Assembly: GCA_029783825.1 (NCBI GenBank)
Contig: JAREIK010001330.1
Span: 67,442-131,441 of the forward strand
Reading direction: 5' to 3'
Length of the DNA stretch: 64,000 nt
DNA from: Sapria himalayana
Taxonomy: Eukaryota > Streptophyta > Magnoliopsida > Malpighiales > Rafflesiaceae
Positions within the stretch are counted from its first letter, which is position 1. Each line of letters opens with the position of its first letter. The translations under genes and the position numbers were made by a program. The notes under the pieces are model-generated. The model was not told the DNA's origin. It did no database searches and was given only the letters and a program-made list of their open reading frames with translations. Shown here in pieces: positions 1 through 12,905 of the stretch.

Positions 1-1460
1 TTTTTATGAATATAATATGAAATAATATTAAAGGCAAACATTTCATTTTATTTTTTCTAATATACAATTTATAAAATTCCAAATATTACATAAAGTGAGA
101 AGATCATTAAAAAAGTAATATTTATTATTTAATAAAATGGAACATTAAAAGCTAATAGTAAAAATCTGACTCAATTATTTAATTCTTATAAATTTCAGCA
201 GGGCAAAAAATAAAACTTGAATTCAATTAACTTTGGGGGCAAAAATAAAACTTGAATTCTAATCAACTTAGGGTCAAATATAATTTTTTTTAATAATAAA
301 AAAATATCATTAGAAATTGTTTAAATAATCCTTTATAAACCCAAAAAAAATACTTAAGTGTTCTTTTAATAACCACATGGAGATATTTTTATTAAATCAA
401 CCAATTTTTTTAATGTAATTAAACATCTATGTATTATCTTGCAATATCAATTTATTTTTTTTTTAATTTTATGATAAATTAAATTTTTTTTTATAGATCA
501 AAATTTCAAATCTTTTAGTAATTACATTTTTAAAGTTTCCTATGATCATAATTATATATTTTTTAAGTTTAAATAATAAAAATATTTACTTGTTATTCGT
601 TAATTCAGATATTTTTGTAAATATTTTTATTAATCATAGAATTAATAATTTTAGCTTTTTATTGGTTGAATTTTTATGCATGTTTATTTATTTATAAAAA
701 TATTTTAAAAAATGATTATAATAATATAATTAATTATATAAAGTTTTTTTATACAAATATTTAAATTTCATAATTAAAATTTTTAGAAAGATTTTGTGTA
801 TAATTTTTTAAAAATTTTTTACTCATTAAAACTATTATTTTAGTCTATATTAATAAAATTTTTTATTCATTTTTATATAATTTTAAATTTATTTATTTAT
901 AATATCATATTTTTATAATTATATGAAGAAAAGGTGTCTTTCAAGGATCTCTCATCCATAGACCATGAAAAACCATTAATATACAAAATTACATCAAATA
1001 TTTAAAACTAATAATATAGAAAAAAAAATAAGTAATTATTAGAGACGAAAATAATTGCCAGCCCAAATGGCTAGAGAAAATTACCCAGCTAAATTCATAT
1101 ATTTTGTGAAAAATTTTTATATAAGGACTAATCACTTGCAATTAATAAATAATCATAAAAAAATTCCGATAAGTATTTAGAGATGGATTTTGTCTCGATC
1201 AAATTAGTTAAGAAGAATCAATCACTAAAGTCATTGCTAAAATTGCCAACATTCTTTGTGCGAAAATCTACAATAATATTAGTAGGGGTATTTTTAAATC
1301 AAAATTTCTATCTCTAATCCATCACAAATCCATCGCAAATTTGTAATTCAATGGAAAAGCTAACATCTCTTGCTATTCCATAGCTAATCCCTTGCATTTT
1401 AACTAGGAATTATTTGCCTAGCTAAATTTTCGTGGCTAAATAGATATTTTCTTGTAGCAC
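1..1460 (-). mobile_element. CACTA element D, 5' end only, reverse orientation (continues left of window)
   Basis: The reverse complement of this stretch follows the 5' part of element A (1813 to about 3500). The subterminal GCTAGG / AGCAAGGGATTAGCTA repeats lie near the right edge. Further left comes the shared segment around TAGACCATNAA and GATCTCTCATCCATAGACC (about 945-970), then the shared segment ATATGAAATAATATTAAAGGC at 14-34. The terminus reads TTTTCTTGTAG at 1447-1457, the reverse of CTACAAGAAAA. The expected final TG is replaced by CAC, so the tip is mutated or eroded. No coding sequence is present. The rest of the element lies outside the window. Confidence 0.8.
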
Positions 1461-1582
1461 TATGTGTCTGTGTGTTTATCTATCTGTCTTTTGTCTATCT
1501 GTCGGTGTGTCCATCTAACTATCCATCAATCTATGTAGTTATCTATCTATCTATAGATCGAACTATCTAATAATCTATCTAC

Positions 1583-1620
<38 letters not shown>

Positions 1621-1812
1621 GTGTATTTGTGAATTTGTCTGTCTACCCATCTGGCTATCTGGCTATTTGGCTATCTAATTTTCTATCTATCTATTTATCT
1701 ATCAATCTGACTATATATCAATCTGCCTATTTGCCTATTTGTTTATCTATAATCTATTTATCTATTATTTGTCTATATATTTATCAACCAATCTGACTAT
1801 CTATCTATCTAC
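1461..1812. repeat. Degenerate CTAT tetranucleotide array between two CACTA 5' ends
   Basis: This is an imperfect CTAT/CTGT/TTAT array that includes a purer ATCT run near 1590-1620. It fills the whole space between the 5' terminus of D (reverse) and the 5' terminus of A (forward). It is the same repeat as at 19033-24759, 58859-59046 and 60776-64000. Confidence 0.95.
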
Positions 1813-2720
1813 CACTACAAGAAAATTTTATTTTAGATGGGGAATTTTAGCTAGGGATCAATACCTAGCTAAATTGCAATGGATTAGCTAGGGAATAGCA
1901 AGGGATTAATGTTTTTTTTCAAAAAAAAAATAGCAACATATTATTGATAGTAGTGACAGAAAATCTTTCGTTAATTCTGTAAAAAAAAGCGGGGGATATA
2001 GCAATGGATTAGCGACGAAAGATTTTCATAAAATCCGTTCAAGAAAAGCAGGGGTTTTAGTGATTGAATTAGTTGCGGATTAGCGACGAAAAATTTTCGT
2101 AAATTCTTCTCAAGAAAAGCAGGGAATTTACCAATGGATTAGCGACGGAATATCACTCACTAATACCAGCCATTATTTAGCAGCGAATTTAGCGAGGGAT
2201 TTTCCCTCGCTAATACAAGCCATTATTTAGCAATGGATTAGGGATTTTCTCTCGCTAATAATATTTATCATATAGCAACGGATTTAGTGACGGAATTTCC
2301 CATGCTAATAAAATCCATTATTTAGCGATGGATTTAGCGACAGATTTAGCGACGGAATTTCCCTTATAATAAAATCAATGATTTAGCGACGGATTTAGTG
2401 ACAGAATTTCTCTTGATAATAAAATCCATGATTTAGCGATGAAATTTCCCTTGCTAATAAAATCAACGATTTAGTGACAGATTTAGCAACGGAATTTCTC
2501 TTGCTAATTGAATCCATGATTTAGCGATGGATTTAGCAATTGAGTTTCTCTTGCTAATAGAATCCATGATTTAGTGACGGAATTTGACATGTTAATAAAA
2601 TCAATGATTTAGCGATGAATTTTATCGAGCTAGTAAAATACGTAATATAGCGACGAATTTTCCCACCTTATAAAATCCATAATTTAGCTACAAATATATT
2701 GATGGCATTTCCCTAGCCAA
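1813..2720 (+). repeat. 5' terminal and subterminal repeats of element A
   Basis: The terminal CACTACAAGAAAA is followed by AGCTAGGGA inverted motifs, then by roughly twenty loose copies of a TTAGCGACGGA unit spaced by CTTGCTAATAAAATCC-type sequence. Dense, CpG-bearing subterminal repeats are typical of CACTA elements, where they bind the TNPA-like protein. That binding role is family knowledge and is not shown here. The same motif set, inverted, occurs at 58130-58858. Confidence 0.85.
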
Positions 2721-3834
2721 TATTGATTTATATAATTTTTTTTTATTTTTTATTTGTTTTAATATTTTATTTAATTTTGTTTGTTAGATGTATGTTAATG
2801 GTCTATAGATGAGCAATCCTTGAAACATACATTATCCTTGTAAAATCATAAAAAAAATTATATTATAAATAAATAAGGACTAAATTAACTATTTTTATGA
2901 TGTATTAATTTTTTATAAAATTATACAAAAAATTTTTCTAAAATTTTAAATTAAAAAACTTAAAAATTTGAATTAAAGTAACATTAAATAATAAATTGAA
3001 TAAGTCTAATAATTTTTTTCTTTATTTTAAAAATTAAATTAACATATATTAAAATTTCTATTAATATAAATATAAATTAATTCATTGTATAATAAAATAG
3101 AAAATATTTTATAAATTATCTGAATTGATGAATAAACTAGTAAAAAATAATATTATTATAAGTAAAAAAAATGTATTATTATAGAAAACTTTTAAATAAA
3201 TAAATAATACAGTATTTGAAAATCTTGAAATATAATATAAATATAATTTTTTAATAAAGTTAAAAGAAAATAAATTAATATTAATAAATAAATACATAGC
3301 TGTTAGCTTTTAAAAAAATTTATACAAATTAAACAATTGAGTAATATTTTAACAATTAGCTTTTAACATTAAGTTTTTATTATAATAATAAATATAACTT
3401 ATTTTAATAATCTTTTTACTTTAAGTAATTTATTTAATTTTAAAAATTATTAATAATATCAAATAATATGAAATTTTATGCCTTTAAAATTATTTCATAT
3501 TATCTTCGTATAAATTAATACGAATTCTTTAAAATATAAAACAATAAAAAATAAATTTTTATATATTTTTTAATATTAATAGTATTTTATAACTCTCAAG
3601 CGAGTGACTAGAAGGCAGATCATCTTTCATTTATGTCTTATTATATGGAGTTTGTTAATTTTGTACCTATTTGATTTTTTTTATAAGGTTAATCATATTT
3701 TTTTATTATTTATATTAATATTATAATAAAAAATTTTAAGGTATTTATTTTTCATTTGTACCTTGCAACACGCACATTAATTTTGTTTGAAATAATTTTT
3801 AAAGTGAATAAAATTAATTAGTCTTTTTGATTTT
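2721..3834. other. AT-rich 5' region of element A, no gene seen
   Basis: Very AT-rich sequence, recognisable in B (33270-33840), in C (reverse, about 57000-58080) and in D (reverse, 1-1000). Shared landmarks are TGGTCTATAGATGAGC near 2800 and GAGTGACTAGAAGGCAGATC near 3602. The only open frames are short and AT-driven. Confidence 0.6.
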
Positions 3835-4042
3835 ATATATATATATATATATATTATTTATTTAATGTTATAATAATTAAAAATATAACAAATTTGATTA
3901 TCTTCTTCGTCATCGATTATCTTCTTCGACACTGTCGCTTGAGTGACGCGAACCTCCGTAGAAGGCCATCGATCCCTGGACACCGATGCTACAACATATA
4001 TTCGATTTTGATGTTTAAGTTTTAATTTTTATTTGATTTGAG
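3835..4042 (+). promoter_or_regulatory. Putative promoter and non-coding leader exon of element A
   Basis: A TATATATATATA run (about 3835-3855) precedes a more GC-rich stretch (3900-4015). That stretch ends in TTGATTTGAG followed by GTACGT, a good plant 5' splice site at 4043. Element B keeps the same TTTGAG|GTACGT junction at 34188 while the sequence before it has diverged. This fits a 5' leader exon spliced to the acceptor just before the TNP2 start (about 9360). It is an inference from conservation and splice-site form. Confidence 0.35.
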
Positions 4043-7019
4043 GTACGTTTTATACATTAATTCTTCATCAATTAACTTAATCAAGCTTAAGTTTTAATGT
4101 TTCCCAAAATCTTCTCCTTTATTCATCGTGGTGTTCTTGGATTGTGTATATATACTTTATAGTATACATATTTCATGTATTTGTGATATAATGCATTGTC
4201 ATTGTGTGGATTTTGATGGTACACATTAGGTATGCCGTATTAAAAAATTTTTCAATATAAATAACTACATACTGTATGCAAAAATAGTATACATAAATAT
4301 AAGTTTGCTTAAAATAAGTGTGTTTAAACATAACTATATATATATAACTATAAAAAAAGTATACATAAACTATTTAAACATAATTATATCTATAATTTTT
4401 TTTATTACCATATATGGGAAATGAAAAAATTGTTATGCATTGTTTGGGCATGTTGGTATTAAGTGGGAGAACTTCTTTATCATGGCTTGGGTGATTTTGA
4501 TGCTATAGTTTGCTAGTATCTTTTTTTTGGTATGGTTATAAATATTTCTATTTAAAACTTCAATTATTCTTGGCCCATTGCTAATGTTTTTGTTCACGGG
4601 TGTTCTTGAGTGGGAAGTACGAAAAAAAATGCATATGTTCTTGATTTATCATCTATATTGCATGAAGAGCACAAAAAGATGATTCTAAAAAGTATTTTAA
4701 AAAATAATCTTTTTAGAATAATTATTCAAAACCAAATAGTTCTAATCTGTATTTTGCTATTTTATGAATATAAAAATGTGTGTGTGTGATTATAGTTTGT
4801 GTTATTTATGGTTAGTTTTTTAGCAATGTATTTTTTGATAGTGTAAGTTTTTTGTTGTGTTCATTTATTTTATGGTAGTGTGTATATGTGTTTAATAATT
4901 TTTGCATTAATAAAATTACTATGTGCTATGCATTTAACGTCATTTTTAAAATATCCAGAAAAGCCATTTAGGTTATTCTGTTCATAATTTTTGTAGTGTA
5001 TATGCGTGTGCATGTGGCTGTAATAAAAAATAATGTGAATATATATATATATATATAATTTATATTTATTTATTCAACACTATTAAGTATAGTTTGAGAA
5101 AATGAAAAATAATTTTGTGATTTAATTCAAAATTATAATATTTAATTAACTTGTTTGGTATTTGAGCTATAATATTTTTCAAATAGGTTTGAAACCTATT
5201 GATGGTTATCTTTTGATAATCTTTTGATATTGGAAGGCATATCAATTGAATATTCAAGTCTTGCTTGCTCTATTGATTTGTTGTTGTTAGGTAACCAAAC
5301 TTTTTGATTGATTAATCTTGTCATAGAGAAAATATTATCATTAAAGGAGACCATAGTTAGTCTTTCAAGACCTCAATGGAGATGATTTTTAGAACATATA
5401 TTACCAACCTCAAGACCATTTACCTTGTAAAACAATGTATATTGATGTTTTATCAAGGTTGATGTGTGAGATACATATATCACTATGCTTTATCAAATCA
5501 AGGAAGTTGTCAACAATGGCAAATCACCCACGCAAATATATGCTCTAACAAATGGATTTCTATATGTTGCAAGTTGATACTCATCTATTATTAATCTTGC
5601 ACAATTGGTAATTAATCTACCCTTTATACTCTATTTTCAATTAGATACTCATCTATTAGTAAGCTTTCTGAATTGAACTATAATCAATATTTTTATCTTT
5701 GATTAATGAGAAAGTATAATGGAATATACTATAGACCATGTTAAAGATAAAGCATAGAAAAATATTATCTCATCTATAAATGAGCATTCTCATTTGAAAG
5801 TAGATACTCATTTGTGGTAGTAGTAGTAGTACAAGAAGAAGAAGTAGAAAAAAATGAAGAAGAAGTAGAAAAAGATGAAGAAGAAGCAGTAAGAGAAGGA
5901 AAAAAAGTTTAAGATAATGAAGAAATTAGAGTAGCCTTATAGCTCTTAAGTAGCAATTACATGCATTACAAGAAATCCTAATCATTCTAATCTTCAAATA
6001 GAAAAAAATATTAGGATTGCATCTCTTAAATTACAAAACAAAATAACGAAAATAATTTAATATTATGCATTGATACAACTAAAAGGTAGGAATATTGCTC
6101 TGAGAAGTATTTTCTTAAATTAGTTCAATTTTAAAATTTTATTAAATAGATTTTCTTGACAATGAACGTACTATTCTTTATAATTTGTTTCCTTCAAAAA
6201 CAACATTAACTTTTTTCTAACTTTGCAAAAAAATAAGGAATTCCTCCACAACACTAATAATAATAATAATACTTAATATTTTGATCCTTAATCTATATAT
6301 ATATATATTTACATATATATAATTGATAATTATGTTTTGGAATCCAAAAGAAAAATATCTATGATTTGGGTTATATTTAAGTACCTAAATTCAGATACTC
6401 ATAATTATCCCGATATAATTAAAAAAAACATTATGCATAAACTCGTTTCAGCTTATTCAGTATGCAAAAACGAGTTAATGCATATGTTTATGCATACAGA
6501 GTATTTATGAACTCCATATGCATTTGTTTTTGTTTACGAAATAATGAGTTTCTACATAAACTCATATGCATACTAGAGTATATGCATTCCGTATGAAAAA
6601 AGAAAGGTAATTATCAGTATAAAAATTTGGAAGACCCAAATCATAAATATTTTGGACTTGGGTCCCCAAATGTTATATTAAAATTAAAAATTGTAAAAAA
6701 ATTTAATTATTTTCATGTTGGTTCCCCTTAACATCTTTTCTTTTAATATTATAACTTTTATCCACTTTTATTTCATTGAACTGCATCAACTTTATTTATC
6801 TCACATAAGTTTTAAAAAAATTTAAATCTAAAATAATAGTTTCAGAAATCAAAAATCAATTTTTGATTCTCACAGAGTTTACCAAAATATATTTCTTCAA
6901 AGAACATTGATAGGTTAAACCCAAGGCTTACACCCATTTAATGATGCCACCAACCATCCAATTAGTAACATTTTAAAAATCTTGGATTCAAAAATCTTTA
7001 TCATTATAACGTAAGTAGG
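4043..7019. other. Leader intron region of A, no gene seen
   Basis: AT-rich sequence without credible coding potential. It contains a GAAGAAGAAGTAG-type purine-rich patch (about 5816-5905), a cluster of hairpins built on ATGCATA and AAACTC (6432-6600) and small TA runs. Little of it aligns by eye with the matching part of element B, so this is the fastest-diverging part of the family. Confidence 0.5.
6432..6484. repeat. Hairpin, 17-bp stem, ATGCATA/AAACTCG
   Basis: TATGCATAAACTCGTTT at 6432-6448 pairs with AAACGAGTTAATGCATA at 6468-6484, with one mismatch and a 19-nt loop. A second hairpin lies nearby (ATGAGTTT, a six-base loop, then AAACTCAT, near 6545-6566), and several more ATGCATA copies follow. 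Confidence 0.75.
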
Positions 7020-7821
7020 ATTTGATTATTTTAAGTGTTTAAAATTATAAGTATTTGGGTAACTATATGTATATCCACATGTAACTATATTTATAATTAC
7101 ATGTATAATAACATACAATTTTATATTTAACTATATGTGTATAACTATGTATAAATATTTGTATAACTATATATAAATATTTGTAAAATTATATAACACT
7201 CTACAACAATAAATATAATTATATTTATAACTATTTATACATATATGTAAATCTATATATTTATTGATAACTTTATATATTTGTGTATAACTATTTGTAT
7301 GAATATATTTATATATAACATTATGTTTAAATATATAAAAATATTAATAGCTATATATACTATATGGATAATAACATATAACTATAAATAATTGTATATT
7401 ATTATATATATAACTATAATAGCTTTATACATAATTATATTTAAATATATGATTTACATCTTATATTTAATATACATTTGTATATATTAGTATATAAAAA
7501 TGTATTTTACTATATCTATACCTATACATATCTATATGTATAAATATATAAAATTATATGAATAAATATATATACCTGCATGTGTAAATATAAGTATAAC
7601 TATATGTGTAACTAAATGTATAACCACATGTAACTATATTTATAATTACATGTATTAAAACATAAAACATTATGTTTAATTATATGTGTATATATATAAA
7701 TATTTATAAAACTAAATAAAATTTTATATAATTAAATAAAACTATATTTTAACTACTTATACATATATGTATACATATATGTAAATCAATATATTTATGT
7801 ATAACTAAATATAACTACTTG

Positions 7822-7863
<42 letters not shown>

Positions 7864-8510
7864 TATAACTAAATGTTTAACGATATATAAATTTTTATAA
7901 CTATATGTATTATATTTATAATAACATATAACTATAAATATTTCTTTCTTATTATATGTATAACTATAAAAACTTTATACATAACTATATTTAAATATAT
8001 AATTAACAACATGTATTTAATATATATTTTTATATATTAGTATAAAAAATGTATTTTAGCATTTCCATACCTATATATAACTATATGTATAAATATATGA
8101 AATTATATGAAAAAATATATATACATACATTTATAAATATAAGTTTAACTATACGTGTAACTATGTATAACCACATGTAACTATATTTATAATTATATGT
8201 ATAAAAACATACAACATAATGTTTAACTAAATGTGTATAACTATATATAAATATTTGTATACCTATAAAAACTCTATATAAATAAATATAACTTTATTTT
8301 TAAATATGTAAACATATATGTATACATATATGTAAATCTATATAATTATTTATAACTTTGTATACATTTATTTATATTTACTTATAACTACTTGTATGCA
8401 TATATCTATATATAATTATATGTTAAACTAAATGTAACTATTTATAACTACATTTACTATATGTATCCTAACATATAATTATATATGAGATAATACTATT
8501 TTGTTGCACC
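7020..8510. repeat. AT-rich satellite upstream of the transposase, period about 550 bp
   Basis: The block is made of TATAACTATATGTATAA-like words. A landmark (CCACATGTAACTATATTTATAATTA-like, followed by an ACATACAA/TTTAACTA segment) recurs near 7075, 7625 and 8170, giving a higher-order period near 550 bp and almost three units. Related blocks lie at 37690-38890 in B and, inverted, at 29960-30540 in C. Confidence 0.8.
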
Positions 8511-8736
8511 AACTTGAAATAAAATGGCTAAAGATATAATATCAATAATATGCAAGCACATAGTAAGAGAGTTTCTGTTGATCAGGCTCATATATGGTAT
8601 AATAAAAATAAGCATCGTACTCTTACCTAATCCCAACCCTTGGGCCTTAGGCTCAAATAAACTTATGTATAACAAAAAATATAAATATTTGATAGGTTTG
8701 TACTGAAGAACTTATATTTTCTTTTATATAATTCTT

Positions 8737-9095
8737 CATTATAACACTGCACTCTCTATGTGTCGCTCTCTCCCTCTATAATTCTTTGTATTTCTCTTCC
8801 TCTTTTTCTTTTTTTCACACTCTCTCTCGTGTTATTTTTTTTCTTGCTCATCTTTCTTGCTTGTTCTCTCTCTCCACCCCCTCTCTCTATCCCTCTCTCT
8901 CTCTCTCCCTCTCTCCCCCCTCTCTCCCCCTCTTTCCCTTTCACCTTTTTTATTCCATTCTTTCTCCCTCCTTTTCTCTCCCTCCCTCTATCTCTCCCCC
9001 CATCTTCCGATTTCTCTACCCCTCTATCTCCCTACCTTATCTCTCACACACACACTCTCTCTCTCTCTCTCCCTCTGTTCCTTCAAACATTAAAT
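8737..9095 (+). repeat. Long pyrimidine (CT) tract before the TNP2 gene of A
   Basis: About 350 bases are nearly pure C/T on the + strand, with short CA interruptions, ending in CTCTCTCTCTCTCCC. The orthologous position in B has only about 35 bases of CTCTCT (39147-39180). Such pyrimidine patches often sit in plant core promoters or leaders. The open frames rich in Ser/Leu/Pro here and their complement are composition artefacts. Confidence 0.9.
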
Positions 9096-12000
9096 GTATT
9101 TTTTTGCTTTCATTTCTTGTGCATTATTGTACTTTGCACCCTTTATCTAGTATAACTATGATATATTTTAATCTTTATCGTGCTAAAAATTATGTTATCT
9201 ATTAATGTAGATTGTGCAAACGGCTTGCCTCTATATTCATGATATTTAAATTTTGAATTTTAATCTGTAAGTAATTTTATTTTATTCTTTGTATATTTTG
9301 AAGTAATAGAATATTTTATTTATATTAATGGTTGGGAATTATTTTATGTTAATAAAATAGGACAAAACGAGCTCAGATTGTCAGTGGATATACAAAAGGG
9401 TTATTAATGGATTTTTGAATAAAGATTTTTGACTAAGCTTGAAACTTTCATCAATTTTGTATGTAGTCAATCAAGATTAAAGGATGAAGAAAAAATAAAG
9501 TGTCCATGTAATCATCGAAAGTGTCAGAATATTCTTTTCGTGATGCAAACACTATAATATATCATTTGGCAAAATATGGCCATGTGCCAAATTATTTTGT
9601 ATGGATTTATCATTGGGAAAGTACAAAGGCTCTGAATATTGACCAAAATAAGGGTATTGAATCATTTGCTTGTGGTAAAGAATCATCAAACACATACCAT
9701 AGAATGATCATGGAAGCTGCTAGTCCTAACTTCAATTTGGATTACATGGATGAACCACCTAATCCTAAAGCTCAGAAATTTTATGAAATGCTTAAAGCTG
9801 CAGATAAAGAGTTGTGGCCATGTTGTAAAACACATTCGCAATTGTCACTTGTGGCTCGATTAATGAGCATTAAGTCATAAAATCATATATCTGAGAAATT
9901 ATTTGATCAGGTGACAAAACTGATGAAAGAGATAATTCTGGATAATAATTTGTGATCACTAACAACTATTACAACACTAAAAAGTTACTATGAATAATGG
10001 GTCTACCCTTGAAAAAAAGTGATTGTTGTTTAAATGGATGCATATTATATAGGGCGGTGATAGTGATTTAATTAGCTGTAAGTTTTGAGATCATCCTCGA
10101 TTTAGGAAGACACCTCCTACTGTAGAAACGCGAAAATAATTGAAGGTTGTCTTTAAGAAGATGTATTATTATCCATTAATTCCATGATTACAGAGACTAT
10201 ATGCATCCAATACTACAACAAATGATATAAGTTGGCATTCCAAGCATGAGGTTGAAAAATGGGTAATGCGTCATCCATCATATTCACCTGCTAGGAAGCA
10301 TTTTAATTATATATATCATGATTTTGCTGCAGAAAGTCGAAGAGTAAGATTAGGCCTCTACACTGATGGATTTCAATCATTTGGGCAATCTGAACAATAG
10401 TATTCAACATGGCCAATGATAGTGATGCCTTATAACTTGCCTCCGTTGTTGTGTATGAATGAGCAATATATGTTTTTGTCAATATTGGTTCCAGATCCAA
10501 AAAATCCGAAATACATATTGGATATTTTCTTACAGCCTCTTATTGGAGAGTTAAATCATTTATGGGATGTTGGCATGAATATATATGATATCTCAAAGAA
10601 GCAAATTTTCATTATGTGGGCAGCCCTTATGTGGACGGTTAAGACTTTTCTACATATTCAATATTGTCTGGCTGGAGTACTGTAGGATGATTCGCATGCT
10701 CGTATTGCATGACAAACTTTGATGCATTTACCCTCAAATTTAGTGGTAAACAATCATGGTTTGATAATCATCGTAAGTTTCTACCTACGAATCATCCATT
10801 TCGAAGAAATAGAACTATATTTTGAAGAAATAAAGTTGTGATGACAGTTACATTAGCTGTTTGTTCAGGAGATGATATTATTATAGAAATTCATAGTTTG
10901 GGTTTGAAGAAGGTAACTGAAAAGGATGCTACTAGAAGTAATAGACTAATAGGAAAATTATTTGGCTGGAGGAAATGTAGTTTATTTTGGGACTTGCCCT
11001 ATTGGAAGCCCAATTTAATTCATCATAACTTAGATGTAAATGCATATTGAAAAAAATATTTTTGACAATATTTTCAACACGGTCCCTAATGTAGATGGAA
11101 AAACAAAAGTCACTTCAAAATCAAGACAAGAGTTGAATGATTATTATCGGCGGCCTGGATTGAAACTGAATGAGCAAACAGAAAAATTCCATAAAGCTTG
11201 CTACACACTTGATAAGAAGGCAAGACAAGTATTTTGTGTGAATGGGTTATAAATTTGAAATTTTCTGATGGATATGTGTCAAATATGGGTAGATGCATGG
11301 ATATGAAGAATCTTAAGTTATTTGGAATGAAAAGTCATGTCTGTCATGTATTTATGCAGAAATTAATACTAATTGCATTCCGTGAATTACTTCCACAAAG
11401 TGTTTGGAAGGTCCTTACAGAACTAAGTTTATTTTTCAACCAGCTAACTACAACCACAATCAAAATAGATAACATAGTGAGGTTGGAAAATGACATTCCA
11501 CTTATTATTTGTAAGCTTGAACAGATTTTCCCACCGACATTTTTTTGACTCGATGGAGCATTTGCCGGTGCATTTGGCATATGAAGCAAGTATTGCAGGG
11601 CCAGTGCAATTCAGGTGGATGTATCCTTTTGAGAGGTATATACATATAATTTGCTATTTTTTATTATTTAGTACTTAAATTATTATTGTAATTTAATATA
11701 ATTGAAACCTAACATATTAGATGTAGATATCTTCGTAAGTTGAAATTGAATGTTAGAAATAAGGTAAAAGTTGAAGGTTCAATTTGTAATGCATATTTTG
11801 TTGAAGAAGCATCATCATTTTGTTCTTATTATTTTGATGATCATGTTAATACAAAGAATAGAAATGTGTCGCAGAATTATGAAGGTCATGTGATGGTAGA
11901 AGTTGATTATGTGGACAAACTATCTATGTTCAAACACCTTAGAAGAGTATTTGGAAGAACAATGAAAAGATGTATGATAGATGAAGAGTACAAAGCAACC

Positions 12001-12889
12001 GGGAGCTACGAGTTACTTAATTGTGAGGATGTTGCACCATACCTTGAGTATGTATACACAAAATGGTTGCAGGTGAAACCAAAGTTTAATTTTATCTTTA
12101 ATAGGAATTATTAAAAATTGATATACATTTTTTATTCTCTTTTTATATTTGTGCAGTATTTATGTTGAGCAGTTAAAATATAGGCAAACATCAATTTCCA
12201 GCAATGATGTCGATTATATGCCAGAAACAAATTTGCAAATTGGTTCAAAAATTATGTGAGAATTATTAAGTTTAAAATTTTGAATTATTTAATTTATTTT
12301 TATCTTTTATTTGTTAATATCAATTTTTTTAATTAATGTCACGGGTAATTAATCCTTCAAATGGAGATTCAAATATTTTTATTCAGAATCTAAGTAAAGA
12401 CCCATTTCGATATGTGACAACCTATCCTAGGTATTTTGTTAATGAATTTAAATTTCACACAATTGGGCATATTTCTTCTAAAATAACAATGAATAGTGGT
12501 GTATGCATTAAAGGTGCAGGATATAGTGCAGATGAGATTGATTATTATGGTCAACTCAAAGAAGTTATTGAGTTGGAGTATCCTGGACTCAAAAAAACAG
12601 GATTGTATTATTTAAGTGCGAGTGGTTTGATCCTACACCAAATGTGGGCACAAAGATTCATTCGGATTATAATCTAGTGGATGTTAACCATAAACGCAGA
12701 TATAATCGAAATGAGCCATTTATTATGGCAGTTCAAGCCATCAAGTATATTATTGTACATATCCGAGTTTATCTCGTGAAAAGGATATGGTGGGCGATTT
12801 GCAAGATCAAAGTGTGATCAAAATTTTCAGTATCACCATCGCAAAAAAGAAGTACAGACATAGAAATTGTACCAGGATTCCAGAAAGAT

Positions 12890-12905
12890 GACTTAAATAA
12901 TATTT
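12890..12905. repeat. Left target-site duplication of the LINE
   Basis: GACTTAAATAATATTT is repeated exactly at 17408-17423. Element B, which lacks the LINE, has the single site GACATAAATAATATTG at about 42985, which confirms the insertion point. Confidence 0.93.

Noticed and set aside
8756..9205. Ser/Leu/Pro-rich frames and a Glu/Arg-rich complement frame
   Set aside because: Direct translation of the CT tract; composition artefact.
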